In this document: positions 45,876 through 55,086 of the stretch, piece by piece
Layout: the number at the start of each line of letters is the position of its first letter
Numbering within the stretch: the first letter of the stretch is position 1
The notes under the pieces: model-generated
Databases searched by the model: none
What the model was told of the DNA's origin: nothing
What the model saw: the letters and a program-made list of their open reading frames with translations, nothing else
DNA from: Trinickia dabaoshanensis
GTDB taxonomy: Bacteria > Pseudomonadota > Gammaproteobacteria > Burkholderiales > Burkholderiaceae
DNA length: 64,000 nt
NCBI RefSeq assembly: GCF_002879885.1
Contig: NZ_PNYA01000033.1
Location: forward strand, 19,202-83,201
Direction of reading: 5' to 3'
Position numbers and translations under genes: made by a program

Positions 45876-47894
45876 TCAGCCCTCCCGCGCCGGTATGGGT
45901 TCGCGTTGGACGAGTTCACGGCGCGGCCACATCCATCCGATGATGGCCGCGACGCACACCGCGAGCACGATCCCGCCGAACACCCACCACTGGAGCAGCA
46001 ACGCCCCGAAAAACAGCGCCGCGGCCAGGCCGAGTACGAACGGGGCGTACGAGTCCCCGGGCATCTTGAGAATCACGTACGGTTTTCCGCTTACCGCGGT
46101 CGTACCGAGCGCCTCCTTGCCTTGGCCCAGCAGGTAGCCATCGTCCAAATGCGAGCGGGCCTCTTCAGGTTTATCGGCTTCGTCTTCCATCCGCGTTTCC
46201 CATAACGGATGACGGCTGCCGACGATCGGCAACACGGCGAAGTTGTAGGGGGGCGGCGGCGACGGTATCGACCATTCGAGCGAGCCGGCGTCCCACGGGT
46301 TGTTGCCCGCCGCCGGACCGCGTTTCAGGCTATAGGCCACGTCGATCAAAAAGACCAAAATACCGAATGCGAAGATGAACGATCCGATCGATGTGATCAG
46401 ATTCGCGGTGCTCCAGCCCATGTCCGGCGCGTAGGTGTAAATCCGTCGCGGCATCCCGAGCAGGCCGAGGATATGCATCGGAAAAAAGCCCACGTTGAAG
46501 CCGACGAACATGAGCCAAAAGGCCACGCGCCCGAGCCGCTCGCTCATCATCTTCCCCGTGAATTTCGGAAACCAGTAATAGACGCCGCCTACGACCGGGA
46601 ACACGTTGATGCCGATCAGCACGTAATGCAGGTGCGCCACGATGAAATACGTGTCGGTCAGTTGCCAGTCGAGCGGCACGGCGGCCGTCATGACGCCGGA
46701 CACGCCACCGATGACGAACAACAGAACGAACCCGGCGAAAAAGAAGAACGGCACCTTCCAGACGGGGCGCCCCAGCCAGATCGTCGCGATCCATGCGAAC
46801 GTTCCGACCGCGCTCGGGATCGAAATGATCATGCTGGCCGAGCCGAAGAAAGCCAGCGCGAGCGGCGGGATGCCGGTCGCGAACATGTGGTGGATCCAGA
46901 CGACGAACCCGATCACCATCGTCACCACCGTGGAGATCGCCACCGCGCCGTAGCCCACCAGCGGCCGCCGGCAAAAAACGGGCAGCGCGTCGGAGACGAT
47001 GCCCATCGCCGGAAGCACGACGACGTACACCCAGGGATGCGCGAACACCCAGAACAAGTGCTGCCACATGAGCGCCCGCCCGCCGCCGCCCGTCACGTCG
47101 AAAAAGTGCGTGCCGATGCGGCGATCCATCCACAGCATGAAGAACGCGAGGCTGACCGACGGTACCGCGAGCAGATTGGCGGCCGAGATCGTCAGCGTTC
47201 CCCAGACGAGCACCGGCACGCGATTGATCGACATTCCGGCGGCGCGCATGCGGATGAAGGTCACTACGAAGTTCGCCGCGCCGGCCGTCGTCGAGACGCC
47301 GAGCAGCACCATCCCGAGCGCATAGACGTCGATGTTCGGCCCCGGGTTATAGGTCAAGCTCGATTGCGGAACGTAGTTGAACCAGCCGTCGTTCGCGCCC
47401 TGCCCCAGCGGAAAACTCAAATACAAGAACACGCCCGCGAACAAGTACGTCCAATACGAAAGCGCATTGAGCCGCGGAAATACCATGTCGCGCGCACCGA
47501 ACACGAGCGGCCACAAGTAATTCGAAAAGCCGGAGAGCACGGGCATCGCGTAGAGAAAAATCATCGTGAGCCCGTGCATCGTGAATAGTTGATCGTATTG
47601 CCCGGGCGTCAGCACGGTCTCGCTCGGCTGCGCCAGTTGAATCCGCATGATCAGCGCCTCCACCCCGCCGATCACCAAGAACAGAAACGCCGTCACGAGG
47701 TAGCGCAAGCCGATGGTCTTGTGATCGACCGTCGAGAGCCAGCCGCGCCATCCCGGCTCCGTTTCCCAAATCTCATGTAGCCGCTTCCTGCCCTCCTCGT
47801 CGAGCGTGCCTCGCTGAAGCGGGCGCGACAGGCGCACAGTGCCCGGCGGGTCGCCTGGCAACGCGGAGATGGGCGTATCGGACATCGCGGTCAC
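45876..47894 (-). CDS. ctaD: Cytochrome c oxidase subunit I, long form
   Basis: This 672-residue haem-copper oxidase core reduces O2 to water. The CuB and haem ligands are present: the TMHGLTMIFLYAMP histidine, the HPWVY His and Tyr, VWIHHMFATG, and IVAHLHYVLIG. The usual HPEVY motif reads HPWVY (FAHPWVYVVVLPAMG), so the conserved proton-gating glutamate is replaced by tryptophan, and no YS pair precedes it. The 120-residue C-terminal extension adds two membrane helices (SYAPFVLGLAAALFFGALLL, WWVFGGIVLAVCVAAIIGWM), as in long caa3 forms. It overlaps neither neighbour but is packed tightly with both. Confidence 0.93.
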   Translation of the reverse strand: MTAMSDTPISALPGDPPGTVRLSRPLQRGTLDEEGRKRLHEIWETEPGWRGWLSTVDHKTIGLRYLVTAFLFLVIGGVEALIMRIQLAQPSETVLTPGQYDQLFTMHGLTMIFLYAMPVLSGFSNYLWPLVFGARDMVFPRLNALSYWTYLFAGVFLYLSFPLGQGANDGWFNYVPQSSLTYNPGPNIDVYALGMVLLGVSTTAGAANFVVTFIRMRAAGMSINRVPVLVWGTLTISAANLLAVPSVSLAFFMLWMDRRIGTHFFDVTGGGGRALMWQHLFWVFAHPWVYVVVLPAMGIVSDALPVFCRRPLVGYGAVAISTVVTMVIGFVVWIHHMFATGIPPLALAFFGSASMIISIPSAVGTFAWIATIWLGRPVWKVPFFFFAGFVLLFVIGGVSGVMTAAVPLDWQLTDTYFIVAHLHYVLIGINVFPVVGGVYYWFPKFTGKMMSERLGRVAFWLMFVGFNVGFFPMHILGLLGMPRRIYTYAPDMGWSTANLITSIGSFIFAFGILVFLIDVAYSLKRGPAAGNNPWDAGSLEWSIPSPPPPYNFAVLPIVGSRHPLWETRMEDEADKPEEARSHLDDGYLLGQGKEALGTTAVSGKPYVILKMPGDSYAPFVLGLAAALFFGALLLQWWVFGGIVLAVCVAAIIGWMWPRRELVQREPIPAREG

Positions 47895-48857
47895 TCACTG
47901 CAAAGTGGACAAGTAGGCCGAAAGCGCGGCAGCGTCGGACGCCGACAAGGCGATCGACGGCATGAGCGCATCGGGCTTGATGCGTTGCGCGTGCTCGATC
48001 CAGTCGAGCCGGTTTTGCGCCGTGTTCTCGAGCTGCGCGGCGACGATCGTGCGGCGCGAGGCGAGATGCGTAAGATCGGGCGCCTGCATGCCTACCGCCG
48101 ATGTGCCGCGCACCGTGTGGCATCCCGCGCAGCGCTCGTCGAATACATGCTGGCCGGTTCTTGCCTCGGGGGTCGCGACCGGTTGCGCACCTTTGCGCTG
48201 AGCGTCGGCCCATGCCTCGTACTGCACTTTCGGCTGTGCGATCACCTCGAACGCCATATGCGCATGACCCGGTCCGCAAAACTGCGCGCACTGCCCGCGA
48301 AAAATGCCGGGGCGATCGGCCTGCATCCATTGCATGTTCGTCTGCCCGGGAATCATTTCCATCTTGCCGGTAAGCCGCGGCACCCAAAACGTATGAATGA
48401 CGTCCGCGCTGCGAAGCTCGACGCGCACCGGCACCCCGACGGGAATGTGGATTTCGTTCGCGGTCACGAACTCGCGCGACGGATTCGCGGCGTCGATGTA
48501 ATTCACCTTCCACCACCAGTCGTAGCCGGTCACGTCGATCGTAAGCGGCGGCTCGCTCGGCGGTGAAGCGACCGATTCGAGCGTCACCATCGCGTAGACG
48601 AGTGCGCCGAAAAGCCCCAACGTCGAGATGCCCGTGCCGATGACGATCCAATTGATGCCGCCCGAATCGGGCGGAAGCTTGTTCTCCTCGCCCGGCGCTA
48701 AAGGCGGGCGCCGCCGGCACAATGCGCCGGCCAGCAGCACGGCGATAACGATGACCACAAAGGAGACAAGACCGATCAAGGCCCAGCCGAGCGTATAGGT
48801 AGGCGCGGAAGCCGGTCCTGCCGCAGCGAACAGATATTGGAGGGGAGCCGTGCTCAT
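47895..48857 (-). CDS. ctaC: Cytochrome c oxidase subunit II with fused cytochrome c domain
   Basis: This 320-residue subunit has two N-terminal membrane helices and a periplasmic CuA domain (ligands in VIHTFWVPRLTGKMEMIPGQ and GQCAQFCGPGHAHM). A C-terminal cytochrome c with CAGCHTVRG and a late methionine region (DALMPSIALS) makes it a caa3-type subunit II. It accepts electrons directly from a periplasmic carrier. It is the first oxidase gene, 11 bases after a small hydrophilic-protein gene with which it shares a sigma-54-like promoter. Confidence 0.93.
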   Translation of the reverse strand: MSTAPLQYLFAAAGPASAPTYTLGWALIGLVSFVVIVIAVLLAGALCRRRPPLAPGEENKLPPDSGGINWIVIGTGISTLGLFGALVYAMVTLESVASPPSEPPLTIDVTGYDWWWKVNYIDAANPSREFVTANEIHIPVGVPVRVELRSADVIHTFWVPRLTGKMEMIPGQTNMQWMQADRPGIFRGQCAQFCGPGHAHMAFEVIAQPKVQYEAWADAQRKGAQPVATPEARTGQHVFDERCAGCHTVRGTSAVGMQAPDLTHLASRRTIVAAQLENTAQNRLDWIEHAQRIKPDALMPSIALSASDAAALSAYLSTLQ

Positions 48858-48868
48858 CTCGGTTGAGG

Positions 48869-49204
48869 TCAGCGCGAATCGTCACGGGGTCTGCCGGTGC
48901 GCTCGACGAGCCCCGCGATTCCGCTCAGGCCGTCGCTTTCGCTCTCGCCCCCGGGGTTCGAAGTCTTGCCGTCTCCCTTCGCGCGTCCCGTCTTGCCCGC
49001 ATCCGAAGGGGTGTCGTCGCTGCCGCCGTTGTCTTCGCTGCCCCCGCCTTCGCCCGGTCTATGTTGCGGCCGATCGGGGTCGATGCGAGTCGCGCCGCCG
49101 ACGGCGGGCGGATCGCTTGCGGGAAACGTCTCGTCGACGCCGTGATCGATTCGCTGCTCTTCGTGGCTTTCGCCGCCTTGCGGCTTACCGCTCGCCTTCG
49201 ACAT
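48869..49204 (-). CDS. Small hydrophilic protein with a VDETFPASDPP motif
   Basis: This 111-residue protein is polar and glycine-rich, probably disordered. It carries the short conserved motif HGVDETFPASDPPAVGG, which I know from many unrelated small proteobacterial proteins of unknown role. AGGAGGT lies before the ATG at 49204. It heads the oxidase operon, 11 bases from ctaC, under the sigma-54-like element at 49244. Nothing more can be said of its function. Confidence 0.75.
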   Translation of the reverse strand: MSKASGKPQGGESHEEQRIDHGVDETFPASDPPAVGGATRIDPDRPQHRPGEGGGSEDNGGSDDTPSDAGKTGRAKGDGKTSNPGGESESDGLSGIAGLVERTGRPRDDSR

Positions 49205-49243
49205 GGTGTGACCTCCTGCGCGCTTGGAAACGAAGGCGGCGGC

Positions 49244-49257
49244 GCAATGCACATGCC
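49244..49257 (-). promoter_or_regulatory. Sigma-54 promoter for the caa3 oxidase operon
   Basis: On the minus strand: GGCATGTGCATTGCGC, an exact GGCAYG-N4-TTGC element, 39 bases before the first start of the operon at 49204. Confidence 0.7.
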
Positions 49258-49400
49258 CGTTCGGAACGCCGCGAATTCGCAAAGCATTGCAAACGGCATG
49301 TAAAAGTTCGCACCGCCGATGCAACCGGTTCCGGGTATTTCCCGCGGATGGTCCGCGCAATAGCCGCCCCGCTTATATCGTCCGGCTTTAAGAACCGATG

Positions 49401-49414
49401 GGCATAGGGTTTGC
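49401..49414 (+). promoter_or_regulatory. Candidate sigma-54 promoter for the efflux and dehydrogenase operon
   Basis: GGCATAGGGTTTGCGC has GG-N10-GC spacing, GGCAT in the -24 half and TTGC, with one mismatch (A for G). It is 34 bases before the EmrA-like start, divergent from the oxidase element 144 bases away. Confidence 0.55.
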
Positions 49415-49448
49415 GCCCGGTCGGTCAACTTTGCGACGACCTTCTCCC

Positions 49449-50654
49449 ATGCCAGACGCCGACGCCCCTTCGGATCGCAATGACGATGCCCACCGCACGC
49501 GCGATGACGAGCACGCTCAAGACCGCGATGAATCGAAAGAGAACCGTAATGACGATGACAGTCGAGACAATTCCGAGCGCAATAGCGACAAAGACGACGT
49601 CAATGGAAATAGCCGTAAAAAGCGCAGCAAGAAGCCGCTATTCATTCTTGCCGGTGTGGTCGTCGTACTGGCGATCGCCGCATTCGTCTGGTGGTTTTCG
49701 ACGCGCAATCAAACGAGCACGGATGACGCTTACACCGACGGCAACTCGGTCATGATCGCGCCGAAGGTCGGGGGTTACGTCGTCGGCCTGCCGATCGACG
49801 ACAACATGTATGTACATAAAGGAGACGTACTCGTCGAAATCGATCCGCGCGAATACCGTGCGCAGCTCGACCGGGCCCGCGCGCAATTGGGCTTGGCCGA
49901 AGCGCAAGTGAAGGCTGCGCAGGTTCAACTCGATATCGCGCGCGTGCACTATCCGGCGCAATACCGGCAAGCGCAGGCGCAAACGAGCGCGGCACGCGCC
50001 GAGTTGCGGCAGGCTCAAGCCGCATATAACCGGCAACACAGTGTGGATGCGCGGGCGACGTCCGCGCAAAACATCGATGCGGCCGACGCGAAAGCGGCAT
50101 CGGCACGCGCGAACGTCACCGAAGCGCAAGCGCAATTGGCGAGCGCGAGCCTCGTCACGCAACAGATCAGACAAGCAGTCGCGGCGCTCGACGCGCGGCA
50201 GCAAGAAGTGAAGCAGGCGCAAGCACAGCTCGAGCAAGCACAACTGAATCTTTCGTGGTGCGTGGTGCGCGCACCCGCGGACGGATGGGTCACGCAGCGC
50301 AAAGTTCATATGGGTGCGTTCTTGCAGCCGGGCGAATCGCTATTCTCGCTGGTGACGCCCCAGGTATGGGTAACGGCCAACTTCAAGGAGACCGACCTGG
50401 CCCGCATGCATCCCGGCGACAAGGTCGAGATCGGCGTCGATGCTTACCCCGATCTGACGTTGCGGGGTCACGTCGACAGCGTGCAGAAAGGCAGCGGGTC
50501 GCGCTTCTCGGCGTTTCCCGCCGAGAACGCCACCGGCAATTTCGTGAAGATCGTACAACGCGTGCCGGTAAAGATCGTGATCGACAGAGGGTTGCCCAAA
50601 GGCCGCGCGCTGCCGCTCGGCATTTCGGTCGAGCCGACCGTCTATTTCCAATAA
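49449..50654 (+). CDS. emrA: EmrA-type membrane fusion protein with long charged N-terminal tail
   Basis: This 401-residue HlyD-family adaptor links an inner-membrane MFS pump to an outer-membrane channel. One membrane helix (residues 63-80, FILAGVVVVLAIAAFVWWF) precedes the lipoyl halves (NSVMIAPKVGGYVVGLPI and VRAPADGWVTQRKVHMGAFL), a long coiled coil rich in Gln/Ala, and the barrel. The first 60 residues are an Asp/Arg/Asn/Ser/Glu run of very low complexity, far longer than in EmrA. Its codons are AT-richer than the surroundings. It forms an operon with the pump and channel genes. Confidence 0.88.
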   Translation: MPDADAPSDRNDDAHRTRDDEHAQDRDESKENRNDDDSRDNSERNSDKDDVNGNSRKKRSKKPLFILAGVVVVLAIAAFVWWFSTRNQTSTDDAYTDGNSVMIAPKVGGYVVGLPIDDNMYVHKGDVLVEIDPREYRAQLDRARAQLGLAEAQVKAAQVQLDIARVHYPAQYRQAQAQTSAARAELRQAQAAYNRQHSVDARATSAQNIDAADAKAASARANVTEAQAQLASASLVTQQIRQAVAALDARQQEVKQAQAQLEQAQLNLSWCVVRAPADGWVTQRKVHMGAFLQPGESLFSLVTPQVWVTANFKETDLARMHPGDKVEIGVDAYPDLTLRGHVDSVQKGSGSRFSAFPAENATGNFVKIVQRVPVKIVIDRGLPKGRALPLGISVEPTVYFQ

Positions 50655-50675
50655 CGCGGGAGCGCCGAGCGAGCC

Positions 50676-52241
50676 ATGTCCAACGAAAACTGGCGCCCGT
50701 CCGCGAACCCGTGGGTCATCGCCGTCGTGGTCACGCTGGCCGCGTTCATGGAGGTGCTCGACACGACCATCGTGAACGTGGCGTTACCGCACATCGCCGG
50801 CACGATGTCGGCCAGTTACGACCAAGCAACGTGGACGCTAACGTCGTATCTCGTCGCCAACGGCATCGTGCTGCCGATCTCCGCGTTCTTTGCGCGCTGG
50901 CTCGGCCGCAAGCGGTACTTTCTGCTTTGCATCGCCGCGTTCACGGTGTGCTCGTTCTTGTGCGGCATTGCGTCCAATCTCGGCGAGCTCATCGTCTTTC
51001 GCATTCTTCAAGGATTTTTCGGCGGCGGTTTGCAACCGAATCAACAATCGATCATCCTCGATACGTTCGAGCCGGCGCAACGCTCGCGCGCATTTTCCAT
51101 TTCGGCCGTGGCGATCGTCGTCGCGCCGGTGGTGGGACCCACCCTAGGCGGGTGGATCACCGATCATTTTTCCTGGCGATGGGTATTTCTGCTGAACGTC
51201 CCGATCGGCATCCTGACGACGATCGCCGTACAGCAACTCGTCGAAGATCCACCTTGGGAGCGCAAGCGGCGCGGCAAGCTGTCGATCGACTACGTCGGCA
51301 TCGGCTTGCTTGCGATCGGCTTGGGCTGCTTGCAAGTCATGCTCGATCGCGGCGAGGACGAAGATTGGTTTTCCTCTCCGTTCATTCGCGTATTCGGGGC
51401 GCTCGCCGCGCTCGGCCTAGCGGGCGCGGCCGTGTGGCTCGTCTACGCCCGAAAACCGGTCGTTCACCTCACGCCGCTCAAGGACCGCAATTTCGCGCTG
51501 GGTTGCGTGGCGATCGCGTCGTTCGCGATGGTCTTGTACGGCAGCGCCGTGTTGATTCCGCAACTCGCCCAGCAACGGCTCGGCTACACCGCCACCCTCG
51601 CGGGACTCGTACTCTCCCCCGGTGCGCTGCTGATCACGTTGGAGATTCCCATCATCGGCAAAATCATGCCGTATATCGAAACCCGCTTTTTTATCGGCCT
51701 CGGCTTCGCCTTGCTGTCGGCCGCGCTCGCCTATGCCCACTGGCTGACGCCCGACATCGACTACAAGACCTTGACGTTGATGCGCAGCGCGCAATCGATC
51801 GCCATCGGGTTTTTGTTCGTGCCGACGACCGCCCTTGCGTATTTGAGCGTACCGAGGGAATTGAACAACGATGCATCGGCGCTGTTCACGATGTTCCGCA
51901 ACGTGGCGGGCTCGATCGGCATCTCCGTTTCCACCGCGCTCGTGCGTGAGCGCACGCAAGCGCGCATGGCGCATCTTGCCGCGCACATGACGCCGCTCTC
52001 GCAAAACTTTACAGACGCTTTGAACGCGCGCGTCGCGGCCATCTCCTCGCTCATGGGAGAACCGCATCGCCAAGCGTTGAGGACGGCCAACGGCATGATG
52101 TACAAGACGTTCGTGTCCCAAGCGACGATACTCGCCTACATCGATGTGTTCGCCATGCTCGCGATACTCTGCGCGCTGTGCGTGCCGCTGATGTTCTTCT
52201 TCTCGCCGGTGAAAGCGGCCGGCGGCGCGGGAGGCCATTGA
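50676..52241 (+). CDS. emrB: DHA2-family MFS exporter, EmrB type
   Basis: This 521-residue drug:H+ antiporter with 14 expected membrane helices has EVLDTTIVNVALPHIAGTMS (motif D1 region), WLGRKRYFLLCIAAFTVCSF (motif A), and VVAPVVGPTLGGWITDHFSW (motif C). It exports hydrophobic compounds with the preceding EmrA-like adaptor and the following outer-membrane factor. The C-terminal 25 residues are on the cytoplasmic side. The substrate is unknown. Confidence 0.92.
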   Translation: MSNENWRPSANPWVIAVVVTLAAFMEVLDTTIVNVALPHIAGTMSASYDQATWTLTSYLVANGIVLPISAFFARWLGRKRYFLLCIAAFTVCSFLCGIASNLGELIVFRILQGFFGGGLQPNQQSIILDTFEPAQRSRAFSISAVAIVVAPVVGPTLGGWITDHFSWRWVFLLNVPIGILTTIAVQQLVEDPPWERKRRGKLSIDYVGIGLLAIGLGCLQVMLDRGEDEDWFSSPFIRVFGALAALGLAGAAVWLVYARKPVVHLTPLKDRNFALGCVAIASFAMVLYGSAVLIPQLAQQRLGYTATLAGLVLSPGALLITLEIPIIGKIMPYIETRFFIGLGFALLSAALAYAHWLTPDIDYKTLTLMRSAQSIAIGFLFVPTTALAYLSVPRELNNDASALFTMFRNVAGSIGISVSTALVRERTQARMAHLAAHMTPLSQNFTDALNARVAAISSLMGEPHRQALRTANGMMYKTFVSQATILAYIDVFAMLAILCALCVPLMFFFSPVKAAGGAGGH

Positions 52242-52242
52242 T

Positions 52243-53856
52243 ATGGATATGCGCCTTCCTGCGTTGCGCGCGCATCGCGCGCGGCGGCTCCCGGCACCGC
52301 GCGCGGTCGCATCCCTCTTCGTCGCGTGCGCGCTCAGCGCATGCACGGTCGGTCCGGATTTTCATGCGCCGGCCGCGCGGACACCGGAACAGTGGCACGC
52401 GATCGCATCGACACCATCCGGCGGCACCGCGGGTGCGACACATCGCGCATCGGCGCCGGACATCGTCGTCGATACCGATCCCGATCCGCGTTGGTGGCAT
52501 ACCTTCAACGACCCCACGCTCGATGCATTGATCGACGAGGCTCGCGCCGGCAACTTGGATCTTCAGCGCGCCGTGCTGCGCATCGTGGAGGCGAGAACGC
52601 AGATGCAATCGGCCGCCTCGCAGGGCCTGCCGAATCTACGCGCCAGTGCGAGCTATCAGCGCGAGCAACTCGGTCTGAAAGGCTTGTTGCAATCGAACGG
52701 CGTGTATAGACAAGCGGATGCGCTAGGCGCGCCGAACTCACCCGTCGACGCGATCTCCCCAGGCGCCGGCCCCGCTTTGCAGCAGCGCGCCAACGCGATA
52801 CTCGGCCAACTGAGCTCGCCCATCAATCTATGGCAAGCCGGGTTCGACGCGTCGTGGGAACTCGATCTGTTCGGCCGCGTACGCCGCTCGGTGGAGGCCG
52901 CATCGGCCAACCTAGACGCCGCGCGCGAGAGCCGCAACGACGCGCTGCTCTCGCTCGAGGCCGAAGTTGCGCAAACGTATCTGCAATTGCGGGGCTCGCA
53001 AGCGGCGCGCGATATCGCCGAGCGCCAGGTGCGCGATGCGCGCGACGTGCTCGCGCTCACGAAAAGCCAAGCCGCGGTCGGGCTTGCCAGTACGCTCGAC
53101 GTCAAGCAAGCGCAGGCCGAGCTTGCGCAGGCGCAAGCCCGCGTGACGCCGTTCGACGGACAGATCGCTCAGGCCGCGAACGGCCTCGCGCTGCTCGTCG
53201 GCGCACAACCCGGAGCACTCGATGCCGAACTGACCGCATCGGCCCCACTGCCGGCACTGCCGCCGCGCATCGCCGTCGGCCTGCCGTCCACGCTCGCGCG
53301 CCGCCGCCCCGACGTGCGCCGCGCCGAGGCCCAGCTTCACGCCGCCACGGCCGGGGTCGGCGTGGCCGTCGCACAGTTTTACCCCGACATCACCTTGACC
53401 GGGAAAATCGGCACGCGCGCATCGAACGCCTCGGATTTGGCACGCTGGTCGCATCTGTTCTACTCGTTCGGTCCGGCTGTTTCATTGCCGATTTTCGAAG
53501 GCGGCGCGCTCGTCGCCAATTTGCATCTCGCCGACGCTCGCCAAGCCGAAGCCGCACTCGCCTATCGCCGGACCGTATTGGTCGCCTTGCGCGACGTCGA
53601 TAACGCGCTCGCCGTCTATCGGAGCGATCTATCGCATCGCGATGCGCTGTCGGCGACCGTCGACGCGCAACGCAGCGCCTACGATCTCGCCCGGGCCCGC
53701 TACGAAAAGGGTTTCGTCAGTTTCATCGACGTGCTCGACGCGCAGCGGCAGTTATCGCAAGCCCAGGCGCAATTCGTCCAGGCGCAAACCCAAGTCGAAA
53801 CCGACGTCGTCGCGCTGTACAAGGCGCTGAGCGGAGGATGGGAAAGCGCGGCATAG
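52243..53856 (+). CDS. Outer-membrane efflux lipoprotein, NodT/OprM family
   Basis: This 537-residue TolC-type channel has an N-terminal lipobox (ALSAC, Cys about residue 37). Two repeats of the outer-membrane-factor fold follow, each with long Ala/Gln-rich coiled coils (SQAAVGLASTLDVKQAQAEL and YEKGFVSFIDVLDAQRQLSQ). It begins one base after the MFS stop, so the three genes form a complete tripartite pump. The first 30 residues are Arg-rich and the start may lie slightly further in. Confidence 0.9.
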   Translation: MDMRLPALRAHRARRLPAPRAVASLFVACALSACTVGPDFHAPAARTPEQWHAIASTPSGGTAGATHRASAPDIVVDTDPDPRWWHTFNDPTLDALIDEARAGNLDLQRAVLRIVEARTQMQSAASQGLPNLRASASYQREQLGLKGLLQSNGVYRQADALGAPNSPVDAISPGAGPALQQRANAILGQLSSPINLWQAGFDASWELDLFGRVRRSVEAASANLDAARESRNDALLSLEAEVAQTYLQLRGSQAARDIAERQVRDARDVLALTKSQAAVGLASTLDVKQAQAELAQAQARVTPFDGQIAQAANGLALLVGAQPGALDAELTASAPLPALPPRIAVGLPSTLARRRPDVRRAEAQLHAATAGVGVAVAQFYPDITLTGKIGTRASNASDLARWSHLFYSFGPAVSLPIFEGGALVANLHLADARQAEAALAYRRTVLVALRDVDNALAVYRSDLSHRDALSATVDAQRSAYDLARARYEKGFVSFIDVLDAQRQLSQAQAQFVQAQTQVETDVVALYKALSGGWESAA

Positions 53857-53922
53857 CGCTTGCTGCCGTTTCGATCGCGGCCTGTGCGCACCATTTCGAT
53901 CAACCCTACGATTTGCTTGCCG

Positions 53923-55077
53923 ATGAATACCCCTCCCGCTCAACCGCGGCCCCCGGACGCCGCTCGCGCCGCAAACGCGCTGGACGCGGCCGCGATTACG
54001 GCCGTGCGCGCGGATGCGTACAAGATTCCAACCGATTCGCCCGAACAGGACGGCACGTTCGAATGGAAATCGACGACGCTCGTTCTCGTCGAGATCGATG
54101 CCGGCGGCCGCACGGGGCTCGGCTACACCTATACCGATGCGAGCGCCGCGAACCTGATTCGCGACACGCTCGCTCAGGTGCTGCTGCATGAGGACGCCAC
54201 CCGCATCACCGCGCTATCGCAGCGCTTATGGCAACGCGTGCGCAATATCGGCCGATCCGGATTGTGCGCAACGGCCATCTCGGCGCTCGATTTCGCGCTG
54301 TGGGACCTCAATGCGCGGCGGCTCGACATACCGCTCGCGCACTTGCTCGGCGGGACGCTGCGCGAGCGGGTGCCGATCTACGGCAGCGGCGGCTTTACGA
54401 ATTACGACGATGCGAAGCTGCGCGAGCAGCTCGGCCACTGGGTGCACGAGGACGGATGCACCGCGGTGAAGATGAAAGTCGGCAGACAGCCCGGACGCGA
54501 TCCCGAGCGCGTGCGCGCGGCGCGCGAGGCGATCGGGGACGCGGCGCTGTTCGTCGACGCGAACGGCGCGCTGACGGTGAACGGCGCGCTCCAAAGCGCG
54601 GAGCGGTTCGCCGCGCACGGTGTGGTCTGGTTCGAAGAGCCCGTTTCGTCGGACGATCTAGCCGGGATGCGTCGTGTCCGCGACGGTACGCCCGCGACGA
54701 TCGATATTGCCGCGGGCGAATACGCTTACACGCCCGACGATTTTCGCAGGATGCTCGAAACGGGTGCGGTCGACGTGCTGCAAGCCGACGCGACGCGCTG
54801 CGGCGGCGCCACGGGTTTCTTGCGGGCCGCGCAACTGTGCGACGCGTGGCATATCCCGCTGTCGGCCCACTGCGCCCCCGCGCTGCACCGCCACCTGAGC
54901 GCCGCGGCCCCGCGCTTGCGGCACATCGAATGGTTTCACGACCACGTGCGGATCGAATCGATGCTGTTCGACGGCGCACCGGCGCCCGAGCGCGGCACCA
55001 TCCGCCCCGATCTTTCTCGCCCCGGATGCGGGCTCGAATTCAAGCGAGCCGATGCCCAATCGTTTGCATTGACCTAA
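53923..55077 (+). CDS. Enolase-superfamily enzyme (mandelate racemase / muconate lactonising type)
   Basis: This 384-residue enzyme has a capping domain and a (beta/alpha)7-beta barrel. The catalytic KxK is in TAVKMKVGR, the metal ligands are in ALFVDANGAL, VWFEEPVSSDD and IDIAAGEYAY, and the C-terminal acid/base His is in PLSAHCAPALHRHL. The superfamily abstracts an alpha-proton from a carboxylate, often an acid sugar. That fits the sugar dehydrogenase two genes downstream, but the substrate is not readable. The start at 53923 has no strong ribosome site; a start at 53860 is less likely. Confidence 0.85.
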   Translation: MNTPPAQPRPPDAARAANALDAAAITAVRADAYKIPTDSPEQDGTFEWKSTTLVLVEIDAGGRTGLGYTYTDASAANLIRDTLAQVLLHEDATRITALSQRLWQRVRNIGRSGLCATAISALDFALWDLNARRLDIPLAHLLGGTLRERVPIYGSGGFTNYDDAKLREQLGHWVHEDGCTAVKMKVGRQPGRDPERVRAAREAIGDAALFVDANGALTVNGALQSAERFAAHGVVWFEEPVSSDDLAGMRRVRDGTPATIDIAAGEYAYTPDDFRRMLETGAVDVLQADATRCGGATGFLRAAQLCDAWHIPLSAHCAPALHRHLSAAAPRLRHIEWFHDHVRIESMLFDGAPAPERGTIRPDLSRPGCGLEFKRADAQSFALT

Positions 55078-55086
55078 CGGAGAACG

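Noticed and set aside
44811..46205. 464-codon frame on the plus strand
   Set aside because: Spans three oxidase-operon genes on the opposite strand and shows no family signal.
46209..47588. 459-codon frame on the plus strand
   Set aside because: Antisense of ctaD; rich in Arg, His, Asp and Glu, with no membrane or enzyme motif.
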